A DNA stretch of 24,565 nt from Verrucomicrobiota bacterium (GCA_026397695.1 JAPLUJ010000723.1:1-24565), one strand, 5' to 3'. Counted from the stretch's first letter, positions 11,496 through 19,285 are shown. Program-made: numbers and translations. The notes: generated from the sequence alone by a model not told the origin.

Positions 11496-13442
11496 ATGGC
11501 CCAATGGAATCCACAAACCACCCACACTGACATCGGCGATTTCAGTGACAACCCGCATCTGCGGCGCGAACTGAAGAACCGGCGGCGCAAGATTGCCGCA
11601 TCGGTCATTGCGGTGCTCGCGGTGCTCGGCCTTTCGGCCAAGCCCGCCTACCGGGTGTTTCGCGAGTACATGATCAACCAGAATCTCGCAGCGGCGGAGG
11701 CGGCGGCACGGCTTGAGGACTGGGGCACGGCGCGCAACAAGGCACGCAGTGTGCTGTTAGCCCGGCCGCAGGATTTCGCCGCCTACCGCATCTGGACGCG
11801 GGCACTCGCCAGGATGGGCGAACCGCGCACCTACATGGCCGTCGCCCAACTCTTCACCGACCCCCGTGCCACCCGCGAGGACCGCTTGGAGGCGCTCCAG
11901 GTGATGGCGCTCCAAGCGCCGCATGCGGTCGCCCTGAGTGCCTATGCCAGCCTGCCGGACGAGCTGCGGGATCAGGCACCGTTCCGCGCCGCCATCACCC
12001 CGCTGTTAGTCCTGCGCGGGGAGATCGATATCGCGGAACAAGGCCTGCGCGAGGTGGCGCAGCAGGGCGATGATCCCAAGGTCCGGCTAGAGCTGTTGCG
12101 CGCGCTTTGTGGCCGCCCGGAGACCGCGCGGGTGGCCGAAGCGCGCCGGATTTTCGCGGACTTGATCGCCGCCGGTGCCGATGCGGAAGCCATGGCCGCC
12201 CTGCTGATTCTGGGCGAAACCCCCGGCGGCCTAGCACCCGGCGAGCCTCTGCCCGATCTCCCGAAATGGCTCAAGGATCAGCCGAAGGCAACCGCTCTCC
12301 ACCACCTGATAGGGATGCATCCAACACTCGAAGCCTTGCCAGAGACGGCGCTACGCCTTTATGAATCGGCCGTCGCGCGATTTCTATCAACCGAACCGGG
12401 GGTGCTGGGCACCTGGTTGGTCCGTCACGGTAAAGCCGAAATGGTGGTCCGTATCCTCGAAGAACCGGCGAAAACCCGCTCCGACGCCTACCTCGCCCGC
12501 TTGCACGCGCTGCTGCGCTTGCAGAAGGGGGCCGCCATTGAGGCCGCACTGGCCACCCCGCCGGCTTCGGTAGATCTCGTCGAAATCGAGATTGTTAGAG
12601 CGGCTTTGGCGGCGAATAAGGGTGACCGGAACGCCTCGAATGCCGCATGGACGCGGGCCCTGAACCACGCGTCGTTCGACGCCACCCGCAACCGTTTCAT
12701 CGAAATCGCCCAAGCCGCGCAAGGTTACGGAGCAGCGGCTTCCGTCGATGACGCATGGGTGGCCTCGGTGCGTTCGGGGTGGGGCCGACTGCCGCTTTAC
12801 CGCGACCTGCTCTCGGTGTTTGGTTCCCTGGCGGGCAAGGGGCGCTCGGAAGATCTGCTGGCAATGTACCGGACGCTGCTGCGCTTCGAACCGCTGAACC
12901 CCGAACTGATGAACAATTTCCAATACCTCGCGTTGATCCACGGCCTGCTGCCGCCCGCCCAGGTGGCCAAGGTAATGGCCCAACTGGTAGAGGATCATCA
13001 GGACCAGCCGGAATTCATTTCCGCGCTGATGCTTGCCGAAATGCTGGATGGTCGTCCGGCAGACGCTCTGGCCCGCCTGCCGAAGTTGCGTGACAGCCGC
13101 CGCGTGGCACCGATGATGAAATCGGTACTGGAAGGCACTGCGCGGGTTCTCGTCGGCGAGACGGAGGCGGGAACGGCCTTGCTCAAAGAGGTCAATTGGA
13201 AGCTCTTCATGCGTCAGGAGCGCATCGTCCTGCGCGAGTTGCTGGTGAAGCTCAAAATCTCCGGCCTGCCACTGCCGGAGATCGAAAGCCCGGAGATGGC
13301 AGCCGATCCCGACCAGATCCCGGCCTGGCGCAAGGCGGTGGAACGCTCCGAAAAAGAACGTGCCACCGATGTCCTGCCCGCCCTCGCACCACCGCGGGTT
13401 CCGGGCACGGAGCATCCCACCAAGCCTCCCCGGAAACCCTGA
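11496..13442 (+). CDS. Exosortase-associated TPR-like membrane-anchored protein 1
   Basis: 648 residues. A basic cytoplasmic N-terminus (L-R-R-E-L-K-N-R-R-R-K) precedes one membrane helix (about 33-48), then a long alpha-helical region with TPR-like repeats such as N-L-A-A-A-E-A-A-A-R-L-E-D-W and A-R-N-K-A-R-S-V-L-L-A-R-P-Q-D-F-A-A-Y. It ends in a Pro-rich tail. It is clearly paralogous to the protein at 19359: both have K/Q-P-A-Y-R-x-F after the helix, R-S-G-x-G-x-L-P-L-Y in the middle, and L-x-F-E-P-x-N-P later. Each follows an exosortase gene. I infer a periplasmic scaffold or assembly role with the exosortase; no enzyme motif is seen. No SD is visible at the start. Confidence 0.75.
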   Translation: MAQWNPQTTHTDIGDFSDNPHLRRELKNRRRKIAASVIAVLAVLGLSAKPAYRVFREYMINQNLAAAEAAARLEDWGTARNKARSVLLARPQDFAAYRIWTRALARMGEPRTYMAVAQLFTDPRATREDRLEALQVMALQAPHAVALSAYASLPDELRDQAPFRAAITPLLVLRGEIDIAEQGLREVAQQGDDPKVRLELLRALCGRPETARVAEARRIFADLIAAGADAEAMAALLILGETPGGLAPGEPLPDLPKWLKDQPKATALHHLIGMHPTLEALPETALRLYESAVARFLSTEPGVLGTWLVRHGKAEMVVRILEEPAKTRSDAYLARLHALLRLQKGAAIEAALATPPASVDLVEIEIVRAALAANKGDRNASNAAWTRALNHASFDATRNRFIEIAQAAQGYGAAASVDDAWVASVRSGWGRLPLYRDLLSVFGSLAGKGRSEDLLAMYRTLLRFEPLNPELMNNFQYLALIHGLLPPAQVAKVMAQLVEDHQDQPEFISALMLAEMLDGRPADALARLPKLRDSRRVAPMMKSVLEGTARVLVGETEAGTALLKEVNWKLFMRQERIVLRELLVKLKISGLPLPEIESPEMAADPDQIPAWRKAVERSEKERATDVLPALAPPRVPGTEHPTKPPRKP

Positions 13443-13592
13443 CTTTCCGCTGCGGATCGGCCCGCTCCGCCGAATGATCCGCCCGTTATACCTGTATCAA
13501 AAAAATTATTGAAAAAAAGCTTGCCAACACCGGGGAATTTAATCCAGTCTCCCCGCATTGCCTCGTTCGCTATCCCCCTGCTCTCTGAAACC

Positions 13593-14312
13593 ATGAAACG
13601 CCCGCTACTCTCCCTCCTGATCGGATCCGCCGTATTCGTCGCGCCGCAGGTCGCGTCGGCCACCTTGCTGGTGGGCTACAGTGATTTTGCTTTCACCAGC
13701 AACATTGACAACACCCCAAACGAATCTCTCTCGGGTTTCTCGGGTGTGCTCACCAAGAGTTCCACCCTTATTGACGTTTCGACGACCGGAGGATCCAGTG
13801 ACGGATTTTATGGACCCGATAGCACGTTAGGTGGAGGGGTTGCGATTGGGGGCGGGGTGCCGAACCCAACTAACAACGGGCGTATTGGCGGCGTGGCTGG
13901 CGTCACCCTGACAGTGACCAATGGCACATTAGCGGCCTATGCGCTCGAAAGTCTGCTCTTCGACGGACGTCGGAATGGGGAGGCAAACCCAACTACATAC
14001 ACGGTTTCATGGTCTTCTCCAGGCGGTAGCGGGAGTCAAGGTGGGATGGCTGCAGTCAATGGTGGTGGTGCTCCCGTGACCTTACCCTACGATGATTTCA
14101 AAGTGAATTTGGGAAGCATTATTCTCGGAGCAGGGCAATCCATTGTGTTTACGTGGTCGGCCACCGATGTTACCTCGAGAATCGACAACATCGCGCTCAC
14201 CGGCCTTACCGCCATCCCCGAGACCGCAAGTTTGTTAGCCCTCGGATGTTTGGTCGCGTCCGGTGCGTTGCTGCGCACCCGCCGCCGTGCTCCGATGCTG
14301 CGGATGGCCTGA
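13593..14312 (+). CDS. PEP-CTERM-type sorted surface protein (PET variant)
   Basis: 239 residues. A Sec signal peptide (M-K-R-P-L-L-S-L-L-I..., cleavage likely after A-S-A at residue 23) precedes a Gly/Ser/Thr/Asn-rich beta-type exported domain. The C-terminus is a sorting signal: I208-P-E-T, then a hydrophobic helix (about 213-227), then R-T-R-R-R at 228-232. The layout is that of PEP-CTERM exosortase substrates, but the third residue of the motif is Thr, and nine residues follow the Arg cluster. The mature domain is not a recognised family. It lies between the two exosortase-TPR pairs. The ATG at 13593 is chosen because the signal peptide starts there; the frame is open 28 codons upstream without sense. 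Confidence 0.8.
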   Translation: MKRPLLSLLIGSAVFVAPQVASATLLVGYSDFAFTSNIDNTPNESLSGFSGVLTKSSTLIDVSTTGGSSDGFYGPDSTLGGGVAIGGGVPNPTNNGRIGGVAGVTLTVTNGTLAAYALESLLFDGRRNGEANPTTYTVSWSSPGGSGSQGGMAAVNGGGAPVTLPYDDFKVNLGSIILGAGQSIVFTWSATDVTSRIDNIALTGLTAIPETASLLALGCLVASGALLRTRRRAPMLRMA

Positions 14313-14366
14313 GCAAAAAGGCCTGCATGGTAGCGGCTGTTTGCCGCGGCCCATGTGCAGCCACTG

Positions 14367-14566
14367 TATGGAGTGCGGTGGCAGAGTGAGGAACGAACGC
14401 CGACACCGCTTTGGCTGGGCTACGGCTACTCGTGGTCCCCGCACTCACGGTGGAGGACTGACTGCGCTGTTAGGGACTGCTGGATGTTTTTGGCATTTGC
14501 GGCATAAGGGACCGTTTTCCAGCCAAAGCGGTGTGGCGGGCTTCGCCCTTCCCACCGCACTCCATA
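14367..14566. repeat. 200-bp MITE-like palindromic element
   Basis: Perfect outer inverted repeats TATGGAGTGCGGTGG (14367-14381) and CCACCGCACTCCATA (14552-14566), and perfect inner ones ACACCGCTTTGGCTGG (14403-14418) and CCAGCCAAAGCGGTGT (14519-14534). No ORF of its own. It ends 14 bp before the glycosyltransferase ATG, so it forms the whole 5' region of that gene. Confidence 0.85.
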
Positions 14567-14580
14567 CCTTTACCACCCAT

Positions 14581-16293
14581 ATGCATCTGGTTTTTCTCAA
14601 TCAATACTATCCGCCGGATGCGGCGCCGACGGGGGTGATGCTGGCAGGCTTGGCCCAAGGGTTGATAGAGGCGGGTCACGAGGTGAGCGTGCTGTGTGCA
14701 GCGGGGGGATATGCGGGGGCCGGGGACGGCCGATCAGAGATAGAAGATAGTGGATCGAGGATCGGCAGCGGGTCAGCCTCTTCATCTGCGATCCGCGATC
14801 CTCTATCTGCTATCCCCTATCCCCGCATCATCCGCATCCGGGCGTTTCGCTTCGGGCGGGGCACGCTCCTCGGGAAGATGTTAGACTATGCGTCGTATGA
14901 TGCTGGGGTGGCGTGGAAGCTGCTGACCATGCGTCCTGCGCCGGAGCGGATCGTGGCGCTGACGACGCCGCCGTATCTCTCGGTGCTGGCGCGGTTGATT
15001 TCGCGATTCCGGGGTGCGGATCATGCGCACTGGGTGATGGATGTGTATCCGGATGTGATGGCGGCGCATGGGATGTTGGGAGAGCGGAGCATTCTCTATC
15101 GGATACTGGCGGGACTGGCGCGTTGGGGATTCGGCGGCACGCGTTGTGCGGCAGTGCTGACACTGGGGCCGGACATGGCGGAACGGCTGGCAAGAAGAGT
15201 TGCCCGTTGTCCGCTGGCTTCGGCGAGCTCGGTCGAGTCGTCAGTTGGCAGTGATTGCGAAAGAGAGCCCAGGCACGGCATGCAAGCGCCACCCGCCACC
15301 GACGACCGACCACCGACCACCGTCCTGTGGGTGCCGTTGTGGGCTGAGGTGGGGGCGGACGGAGCGCGGGACTCCAGTCCCGCAGCGTCGATAGGATGTG
15401 ATAGCCCGGCCCGGCAGCAGGCGTTACCGCCTATCCCGGTCACTTTTTCCGCTGCTCATCGTCCATGCGAGTCTGGAGACTCGCGGTCCGACCTATCCGC
15501 CCTAGCGCTCCGCAGACAGCGCGGTTGGGGTGACGACGAGCTGATAGTGATGTATTCGGGAAACATGGGCTTGGGACATCGGTTCGGCGAAATCCTGGCG
15601 GCGGCGCAGGAATTGGCGGAAACGGTAGGGCGTGGCGGCCCGCCGCGCCGTGATGTCGCCAACGGCGTGGTAAGTGGAGGAGAAGATAATGTTAGGGCAG
15701 ACCGGCCTCGGTCCGCCGACTCGTCCCCGCCGCGCCGTGATGTCAATGACCAAGCGATTTCATCTCACCCGCAGGGAGAAAGTGGGCGCGGCGCGGCCGC
15801 CACGCCCGACCCGTCGCATGCCGCTGCGGTGCGGCGGCTGCGTTTCGTCTTCTTCGGCGGCGGCAAACGGCGGGTGGAGGTGGCGAGGTTTGTTAGAGAG
15901 AACCCGGGATGTGGCGTGGAGTTATATGATTATGCCCCGGCGGAACGATTGGCGGCACACTTGCGGAGTGCCGATGTCCACATGGCGTCGCTCGATCCCG
16001 CCTGGACCGGAACGATGGTGCCGAGCAAGGTGCAGGGGATCTTCGCGGCCGGGCGGCCGGTGATCTTCATTGGCAGAGCGGAATCCAGCATTGGCCGGTG
16101 GGTGCTTGAAAGCGGCGGCGGCTGGGTGGTGGCACCAGCGGATGTGACCGGCTTGCTCGCCGCATTGGGCGAGGCCCGCGACCCGCAAGTCCGCGCGGCC
16201 CGCGGGCGTGCCGCCAAGGACTTTTCTAACAAGAACTTCGACCCAGCCACCAACGTCGCCCGGATGGTGGAGGTGCTTGGGAAGAAAGCATGA
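14581..16293 (+). CDS. Glycosyltransferase family 4-like (WbuB-type), with in-frame repeat insertions
   Basis: 570 residues. The core is a WbuB-like GT-B enzyme: H-L-V-F-L-N-Q-Y-Y-P-P-D-A-A-P-T-G at the N-terminus, H-W-V-M-D-V-Y-P-D-V in the first domain, then V-M-Y-S-G-N-M-G, F-V-F-F-G-G-G, D-V-H-M-A-S-L-D, P-S-K-V-Q-G-I-F-A-A-G-R-P-V-I-F and a C-terminal helix. It should transfer a sugar from a nucleotide donor to a lipid-linked glycan. Relatives are near 400 residues. The excess comes from low-complexity segments at about 46-81, 209-247, 256-312 and 350-414, which are translated palindromic repeat DNA yet keep frame. The first lies at the end of a Rossmann strand, others between domains. 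The start at 14581 is chosen because homology begins there; the frame opens earlier inside the upstream repeat element. Whether the enzyme is active is unknown. Confidence 0.85.
   Translation: MHLVFLNQYYPPDAAPTGVMLAGLAQGLIEAGHEVSVLCAAGGYAGAGDGRSEIEDSGSRIGSGSASSSAIRDPLSAIPYPRIIRIRAFRFGRGTLLGKMLDYASYDAGVAWKLLTMRPAPERIVALTTPPYLSVLARLISRFRGADHAHWVMDVYPDVMAAHGMLGERSILYRILAGLARWGFGGTRCAAVLTLGPDMAERLARRVARCPLASASSVESSVGSDCEREPRHGMQAPPATDDRPPTTVLWVPLWAEVGADGARDSSPAASIGCDSPARQQALPPIPVTFSAAHRPCESGDSRSDLSALALRRQRGWGDDELIVMYSGNMGLGHRFGEILAAAQELAETVGRGGPPRRDVANGVVSGGEDNVRADRPRSADSSPPRRDVNDQAISSHPQGESGRGAAATPDPSHAAAVRRLRFVFFGGGKRRVEVARFVRENPGCGVELYDYAPAERLAAHLRSADVHMASLDPAWTGTMVPSKVQGIFAAGRPVIFIGRAESSIGRWVLESGGGWVVAPADVTGLLAALGEARDPQVRAARGRAAKDFSNKNFDPATNVARMVEVLGKKA
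14727..14822. repeat. Palindromic repeat inside the glycosyltransferase gene, insertion 1
   Basis: GATAGTGGATCGAGGATCGG and its imperfect reverse complement (CGATCCGCGATCCTCTATC) form an inverted pair in frame. It encodes about residues 50-81, rich in Ser, Ile, Arg and Asp, unlike the flanking enzyme sequence. Confidence 0.75.
15205..15500. repeat. Repeat-derived segments inside the glycosyltransferase gene, insertions 2 and 3
   Basis: The first part (about 15205-15325) reads as spacer-like DNA (CACCGACGACCGACCACCGA). The second has clear palindromes, GCGGGACTCCAGTCCCGC (15366-15383) and GCGAGTCTGGAGACTCGC (15468-15485). Between them lies the short enzyme segment V-L-W-V-P-L-W-A. Confidence 0.65.
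15624..15800. repeat. GGTAGGG-family element inside the glycosyltransferase gene, insertion 4
   Basis: Starts GGTAGGGCGTGGCGG, and from about 15692 follows the family order seen at 10538: AGGGCAGACCGGCCTCGGTC, ACTCGTCC, TGATGTCAATGACCAAGC, then CATCTCACCCGCAGGG (compare TGTCATTGACTAAGCTGAAG and CATCTCGCCCTCAGGG at 10538). Encodes about residues 350-410 in frame. Confidence 0.8.
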
Positions 16294-16326
16294 AATTGCC
16301 TTTGGAATATTCTTCCTCTTCGTTTG

Positions 16327-16368
16327 GAATTTAGAATTTAGAATTTAGAATTTAGAACATAGAATTTT
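16327..16368. repeat. GAATTTA heptad array
   Basis: Four GAATTTA units, then GAACATA and GAATTTT, immediately upstream of the next gene. One joint gives TAGAAT (16360-16365), 7 bp before the ATG, a possible -10. Confidence 0.8.
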
Positions 16369-16372
16369 CCGC

Positions 16373-18247
16373 ATGTTCCTGGAATTCACATTCGCGGTTT
16401 TGCTTTCATTGGCGCTTGCGCTCGGGCTGAACCGGGTGTTGATGGCCGTGGCACCGCGCCTTGGGCTGATGGATCAGCCCGGCGCACGGCGGATCCATGC
16501 CAAGGCCATCCCGCGGGTCGGTGGCATCGCCATCTGGTTGAGCTTCCTGTTAGTGATAGCCGGCGGTTTGGCTGCGGGCTTGCTGAAAGGCACCGGGAAT
16601 TTGTCATGGTCATGGTTGAGTGCCTTTGCGGCGGGATCGGCGGTGTTGATGGTCGCCGGATTTTTCGATGACCGCGGTGGGTTGTCGCCGTGGGTGAAAC
16701 TGGGTGCCCATGTTCTTGCCCCCACGGTTTTTTTCCTGCTGCATCCGATCCAGATCGGGCTTTTTCCCGTGGGGTGGCCGTGCGCGTGCGATTACGTGGT
16801 GTTTGTCGTGTGGGTGGTGGTGCTGATCAACGCCTTTAATCTGATAGACGGGTTGGACGGTCTGTGCGGCGGATTGGCCGCCGTATCTTCAATCGCATTG
16901 GCGGCCATGGCGTTGGCGAATGGTCGGCCGGATTCGGCGCTGTTGCTGTTGGTGATGGGAGGGGCCATCGTGGGGTTCCTGAAATACAACCTCAACCCGG
17001 CACGGATTTTCCTCGGGGACGCGGGCTCGATGCTGATAGGGTTTTTCCTGGCGACGGCGGCCACCGATGCAGTGGGGCGCAAGGCCGTGGTGGGCGTGAT
17101 ATTGTTGCCGATCGCGGTAGCGGGCGTCCCTCTGTTAGATGTGCTGCTGGCGATCTGGCGGCGCGGCACGCGGCGTCTCATCCAGCAGATGCGCGGGGAA
17201 AAGATCGAGGGCGGAATCTTCTCTGCCGACCAACACCATTTGCATCACCGGTTGCTGGACGATGGAGGGTCGCAGCACAAGGTGGCGCTCGTCCTGCAAG
17301 GGATTTCCATCCTGCTGGCGACGCTGGCATTTTTACCGATGTTGTTTGGCGAGCGCATGGCTGCCTTGTCGCTGGTGGGTTTCCTGATCGTGGCGTTGAT
17401 GGGGGTAAGGCATCTGGCGCGGGTGGAAATCGAGCACACCGGCAGTGTCATCCACATGGCGATCAAACTACCAGGCCACCGGCGGCGGGTGGCGGCGGTG
17501 CTGTTTTTTTACGACCTGTTAGTGCTGGCAGGCGCGGGGGCGGCGGCGGCGATCATCGAGACCAACCGCCTGACGCATGGGGACACAAACCTGGATCATT
17601 TGGTGCGATTCGTGGTGGTATTCGTCATCTTGGGCAGCATCGCCCTGTGGGTGCTCAAGGTGCACCAGCGACTGTGGGTGCGGGCGACGATGCGCGATCT
17701 GCTCTCGCTGCAGTTCTGGTTGCTGGCGGCGGCACTGGCGACCTTCACGCTGTTCACCCTGATCTATGTGAGCTTGGAATGGAGCGCCCTGCGCTTGACG
17801 CTGATGAGTTATGTATTTGCCTGTGCCGGAGTGTGTCTGCCACGGGTGGCGCTGGATTTGCTGCGGGAATTCGGGATGGAAGCACGGCTCCGGCAGTTGA
17901 AGCCCGCGTCCGACGGTGACTACGGGCCGGTGGTGGTGCTGGGGGCCGGGGATTTGGGCACCCTGCTGCTCAATCACCTGAAATCGAGTGCCCACGATGC
18001 CTATCCTGGTTTGCGCATCCTGGGATTCATCGATGAAATGCAGCTACTGCACGGGCGGCGGCTGCGCTCACTGCGCATTCTCGGCGGACTCGACCTGGTG
18101 CCAGAGTTGGTGCGCACACAGGGCCTCAAGGGCATCGTCCTCGCCATCAACGAACCTAACAAGAAACTGCTCGACCAACTAGCGGCCCTCGCCGACCAAT
18201 TTGATCTGAAAATCTATCGGTGGAAGGCGGGGATGGAGGAGATGTGA
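16373..18247 (+). CDS. WecA/TagO-like phosphoglycosyltransferase fused to a FlaA1/CapD-type N-terminal region
   Basis: 624 residues. Residues 1-350 are a polytopic phospho-sugar transferase of the WecA/MraY superfamily: F-F-D99-D100, N153-A-F-N-L-I-D159-G-L-D-G-L, F-L-G215-D-A-G-S and H288-H-L-H-H-R-L. These use UDP-HexNAc-type donors and undecaprenyl phosphate to start glycan synthesis. From about 370 a second part begins, with four more hydrophobic helices (about 375-495), then a Rossmann-like domain V-V-V-L-G-A-G-D-L-G-T (519-530), I-L-G-F-I-D-E and K-I-Y-R-W-K near the end. This matches the CoA_binding_3-type N-terminal portion of FlaA1/CapD epimerases and WbaP/WcaJ transferases, but the epimerase or transferase domain that normally follows is absent. 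The start at 16373 fits the first membrane helix. It probably initiates the polysaccharide made by this locus. Confidence 0.85.
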   Translation: MFLEFTFAVLLSLALALGLNRVLMAVAPRLGLMDQPGARRIHAKAIPRVGGIAIWLSFLLVIAGGLAAGLLKGTGNLSWSWLSAFAAGSAVLMVAGFFDDRGGLSPWVKLGAHVLAPTVFFLLHPIQIGLFPVGWPCACDYVVFVVWVVVLINAFNLIDGLDGLCGGLAAVSSIALAAMALANGRPDSALLLLVMGGAIVGFLKYNLNPARIFLGDAGSMLIGFFLATAATDAVGRKAVVGVILLPIAVAGVPLLDVLLAIWRRGTRRLIQQMRGEKIEGGIFSADQHHLHHRLLDDGGSQHKVALVLQGISILLATLAFLPMLFGERMAALSLVGFLIVALMGVRHLARVEIEHTGSVIHMAIKLPGHRRRVAAVLFFYDLLVLAGAGAAAAIIETNRLTHGDTNLDHLVRFVVVFVILGSIALWVLKVHQRLWVRATMRDLLSLQFWLLAAALATFTLFTLIYVSLEWSALRLTLMSYVFACAGVCLPRVALDLLREFGMEARLRQLKPASDGDYGPVVVLGAGDLGTLLLNHLKSSAHDAYPGLRILGFIDEMQLLHGRRLRSLRILGGLDLVPELVRTQGLKGIVLAINEPNKKLLDQLAALADQFDLKIYRWKAGMEEM

Positions 18248-18266
18248 GGGGGGGGCGAATCGCATG

Positions 18267-18386
18267 GGTAGGGCGCGTCGGCCCCGGCGCGCCGACTTCT
18301 CTGCCCGCATGTGCGGTGCATGGCCTGGCAATTGCATCCCGCCTCCAGGGGAAAATCACAGACCAGCGAGGCCGCTTGTCCCTACC
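18267..18386. repeat. GGTAGGG...CCCTACC palindromic element, 120-bp copy
   Basis: Begins GGTAGGGCGCGTCGGCCCC and ends AGGCCGCTTGTCCCTACC, filling almost the whole gap between the WecA-like gene and exosortase 2, in the same orientation as the 10538 copy. It keeps a frame open from 18311 into the exosortase gene, which is the reason for an artificial N-terminal extension there. Confidence 0.8.
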
Positions 18387-18403
18387 GGCCGCCCACGCCC
18401 GAT

Positions 18404-19285
18404 ATGCGTCCCATGATCTCTAACACCCCCGCCACCTGGCTGCCGCTCATCGGAGTGGCGGCGCTGTGGACGCCGGCCATGGTGGCCGCCTCCTATGTGT
18501 GGGGTCACGGCGAGTATTACGACTACGGGTGGTTCGTGCCTCCGGCGGCGTTGTGGTTGCTGGTCCGCCGCTGGCAGGCCCTCGACGGCCCGGTGCGTGG
18601 GTTGCCGACGCGGACGGTGCTGGCGAGCGCGGCGCTGCTGCTGCCGTGGATTCTGGTGCTGCGGGTGCTGGGTTATGCCGATCCGGCATGGCGGTTGCCG
18701 ATGTCCTTGTTAGGCGTTACGGCGGCGGTTGTCAGCCATGGCCTGATCGCGGCGACCCGCAGCGCGCGGGCATCGGCCGGGTTTGCTTGGATCACATTGC
18801 TGTGCATGTCGGCGCTGCCATGGCCGAGCATGGCGGAGACCCAAATCGTCCATCATCTCACTCAAGGCGTGGTGGCGGCGGTGGCGGAGGTTTTTCAAAT
18901 GTTCGGCAAGCCGGTGGAAGTGATGGGTGACCGCCTGCGCTTGCACGATCTAACGGTCGAGGTGACAGACGGATGCAGCGGGGTGCGTTCGTTCCAGAGT
19001 TTCGTGATGGCGACGTGGTTTTTCGCGGAACTCCAGCGGCTGCCGGTGGCGCGCGCCCTCACCTTGTTAGTCTGCGCGTGCGGGGTGGCGTTTGCCGTGA
19101 ACATGGCGCGGACCTACGCCTTGGCGCATATTCGCTTCGCGCACGGGCCACAGGCGTTTGATCGGGCCCATGACGCGCTCGGATTGCTCGCCTTTTTCGT
19201 CAGCGCCTGGTTCTTTTATGTTTTTTCGGGCTGGTTGTCCGCCAAGGCGCGCCGCACGGTGGTAAAAACCGTGCAACGCCAGTGA
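18404..19285 (+). CDS. Exosortase/archaeosortase family protein 2
   Basis: 293 residues, polytopic. Triad: Cys191 in T-D-G-C-S-G-V-R-S, Arg236 in N-M-A-R-T-Y-A-L, His256 in R-A-H-D-A-L-G. N-terminal Y-Y-D-Y-G-W-F-V-P-P motif. It shares with exosortase 1 the segments after the second loop (G-x-P-V-E-x-M-G-x-R-L and the V-E-V-x-D-G-C-S-G-x-R-S block), so it is a paralogue rather than a distant family member. Starts at 18404 (M-R-P-M-I-S) or 18413; both precede the first membrane segment. The TPR-like partner begins 73 bp downstream. Whether it handles the same substrate as exosortase 1 is unknown. Confidence 0.9.
   Translation: MRPMISNTPATWLPLIGVAALWTPAMVAASYVWGHGEYYDYGWFVPPAALWLLVRRWQALDGPVRGLPTRTVLASAALLLPWILVLRVLGYADPAWRLPMSLLGVTAAVVSHGLIAATRSARASAGFAWITLLCMSALPWPSMAETQIVHHLTQGVVAAVAEVFQMFGKPVEVMGDRLRLHDLTVEVTDGCSGVRSFQSFVMATWFFAELQRLPVARALTLLVCACGVAFAVNMARTYALAHIRFAHGPQAFDRAHDALGLLAFFVSAWFFYVFSGWLSAKARRTVVKTVQRQ

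Noticed and set aside
13452..13482. Hairpin GCGGATC/GATCCGC after TPR gene 1 as a terminator
   Set aside because: Only seven base pairs, a long loop and no T-tract.
13483..13592. Sigma-54 promoter before the PEP-CTERM-type gene
   Set aside because: In some bacteria these genes are under sigma-54 control, so I looked for TGGCAC-N5-TTGC and found no match.
14263..14580. N-terminal extension of the glycosyltransferase frame
   Set aside because: It reads through the palindromic element at 14367-14566. Enzyme homology begins at the ATG at 14581.
18311..18403. N-terminal extension of exosortase 2
   Set aside because: It is translated from a GGTAGGG element. The membrane protein begins at 18404 or 18413.
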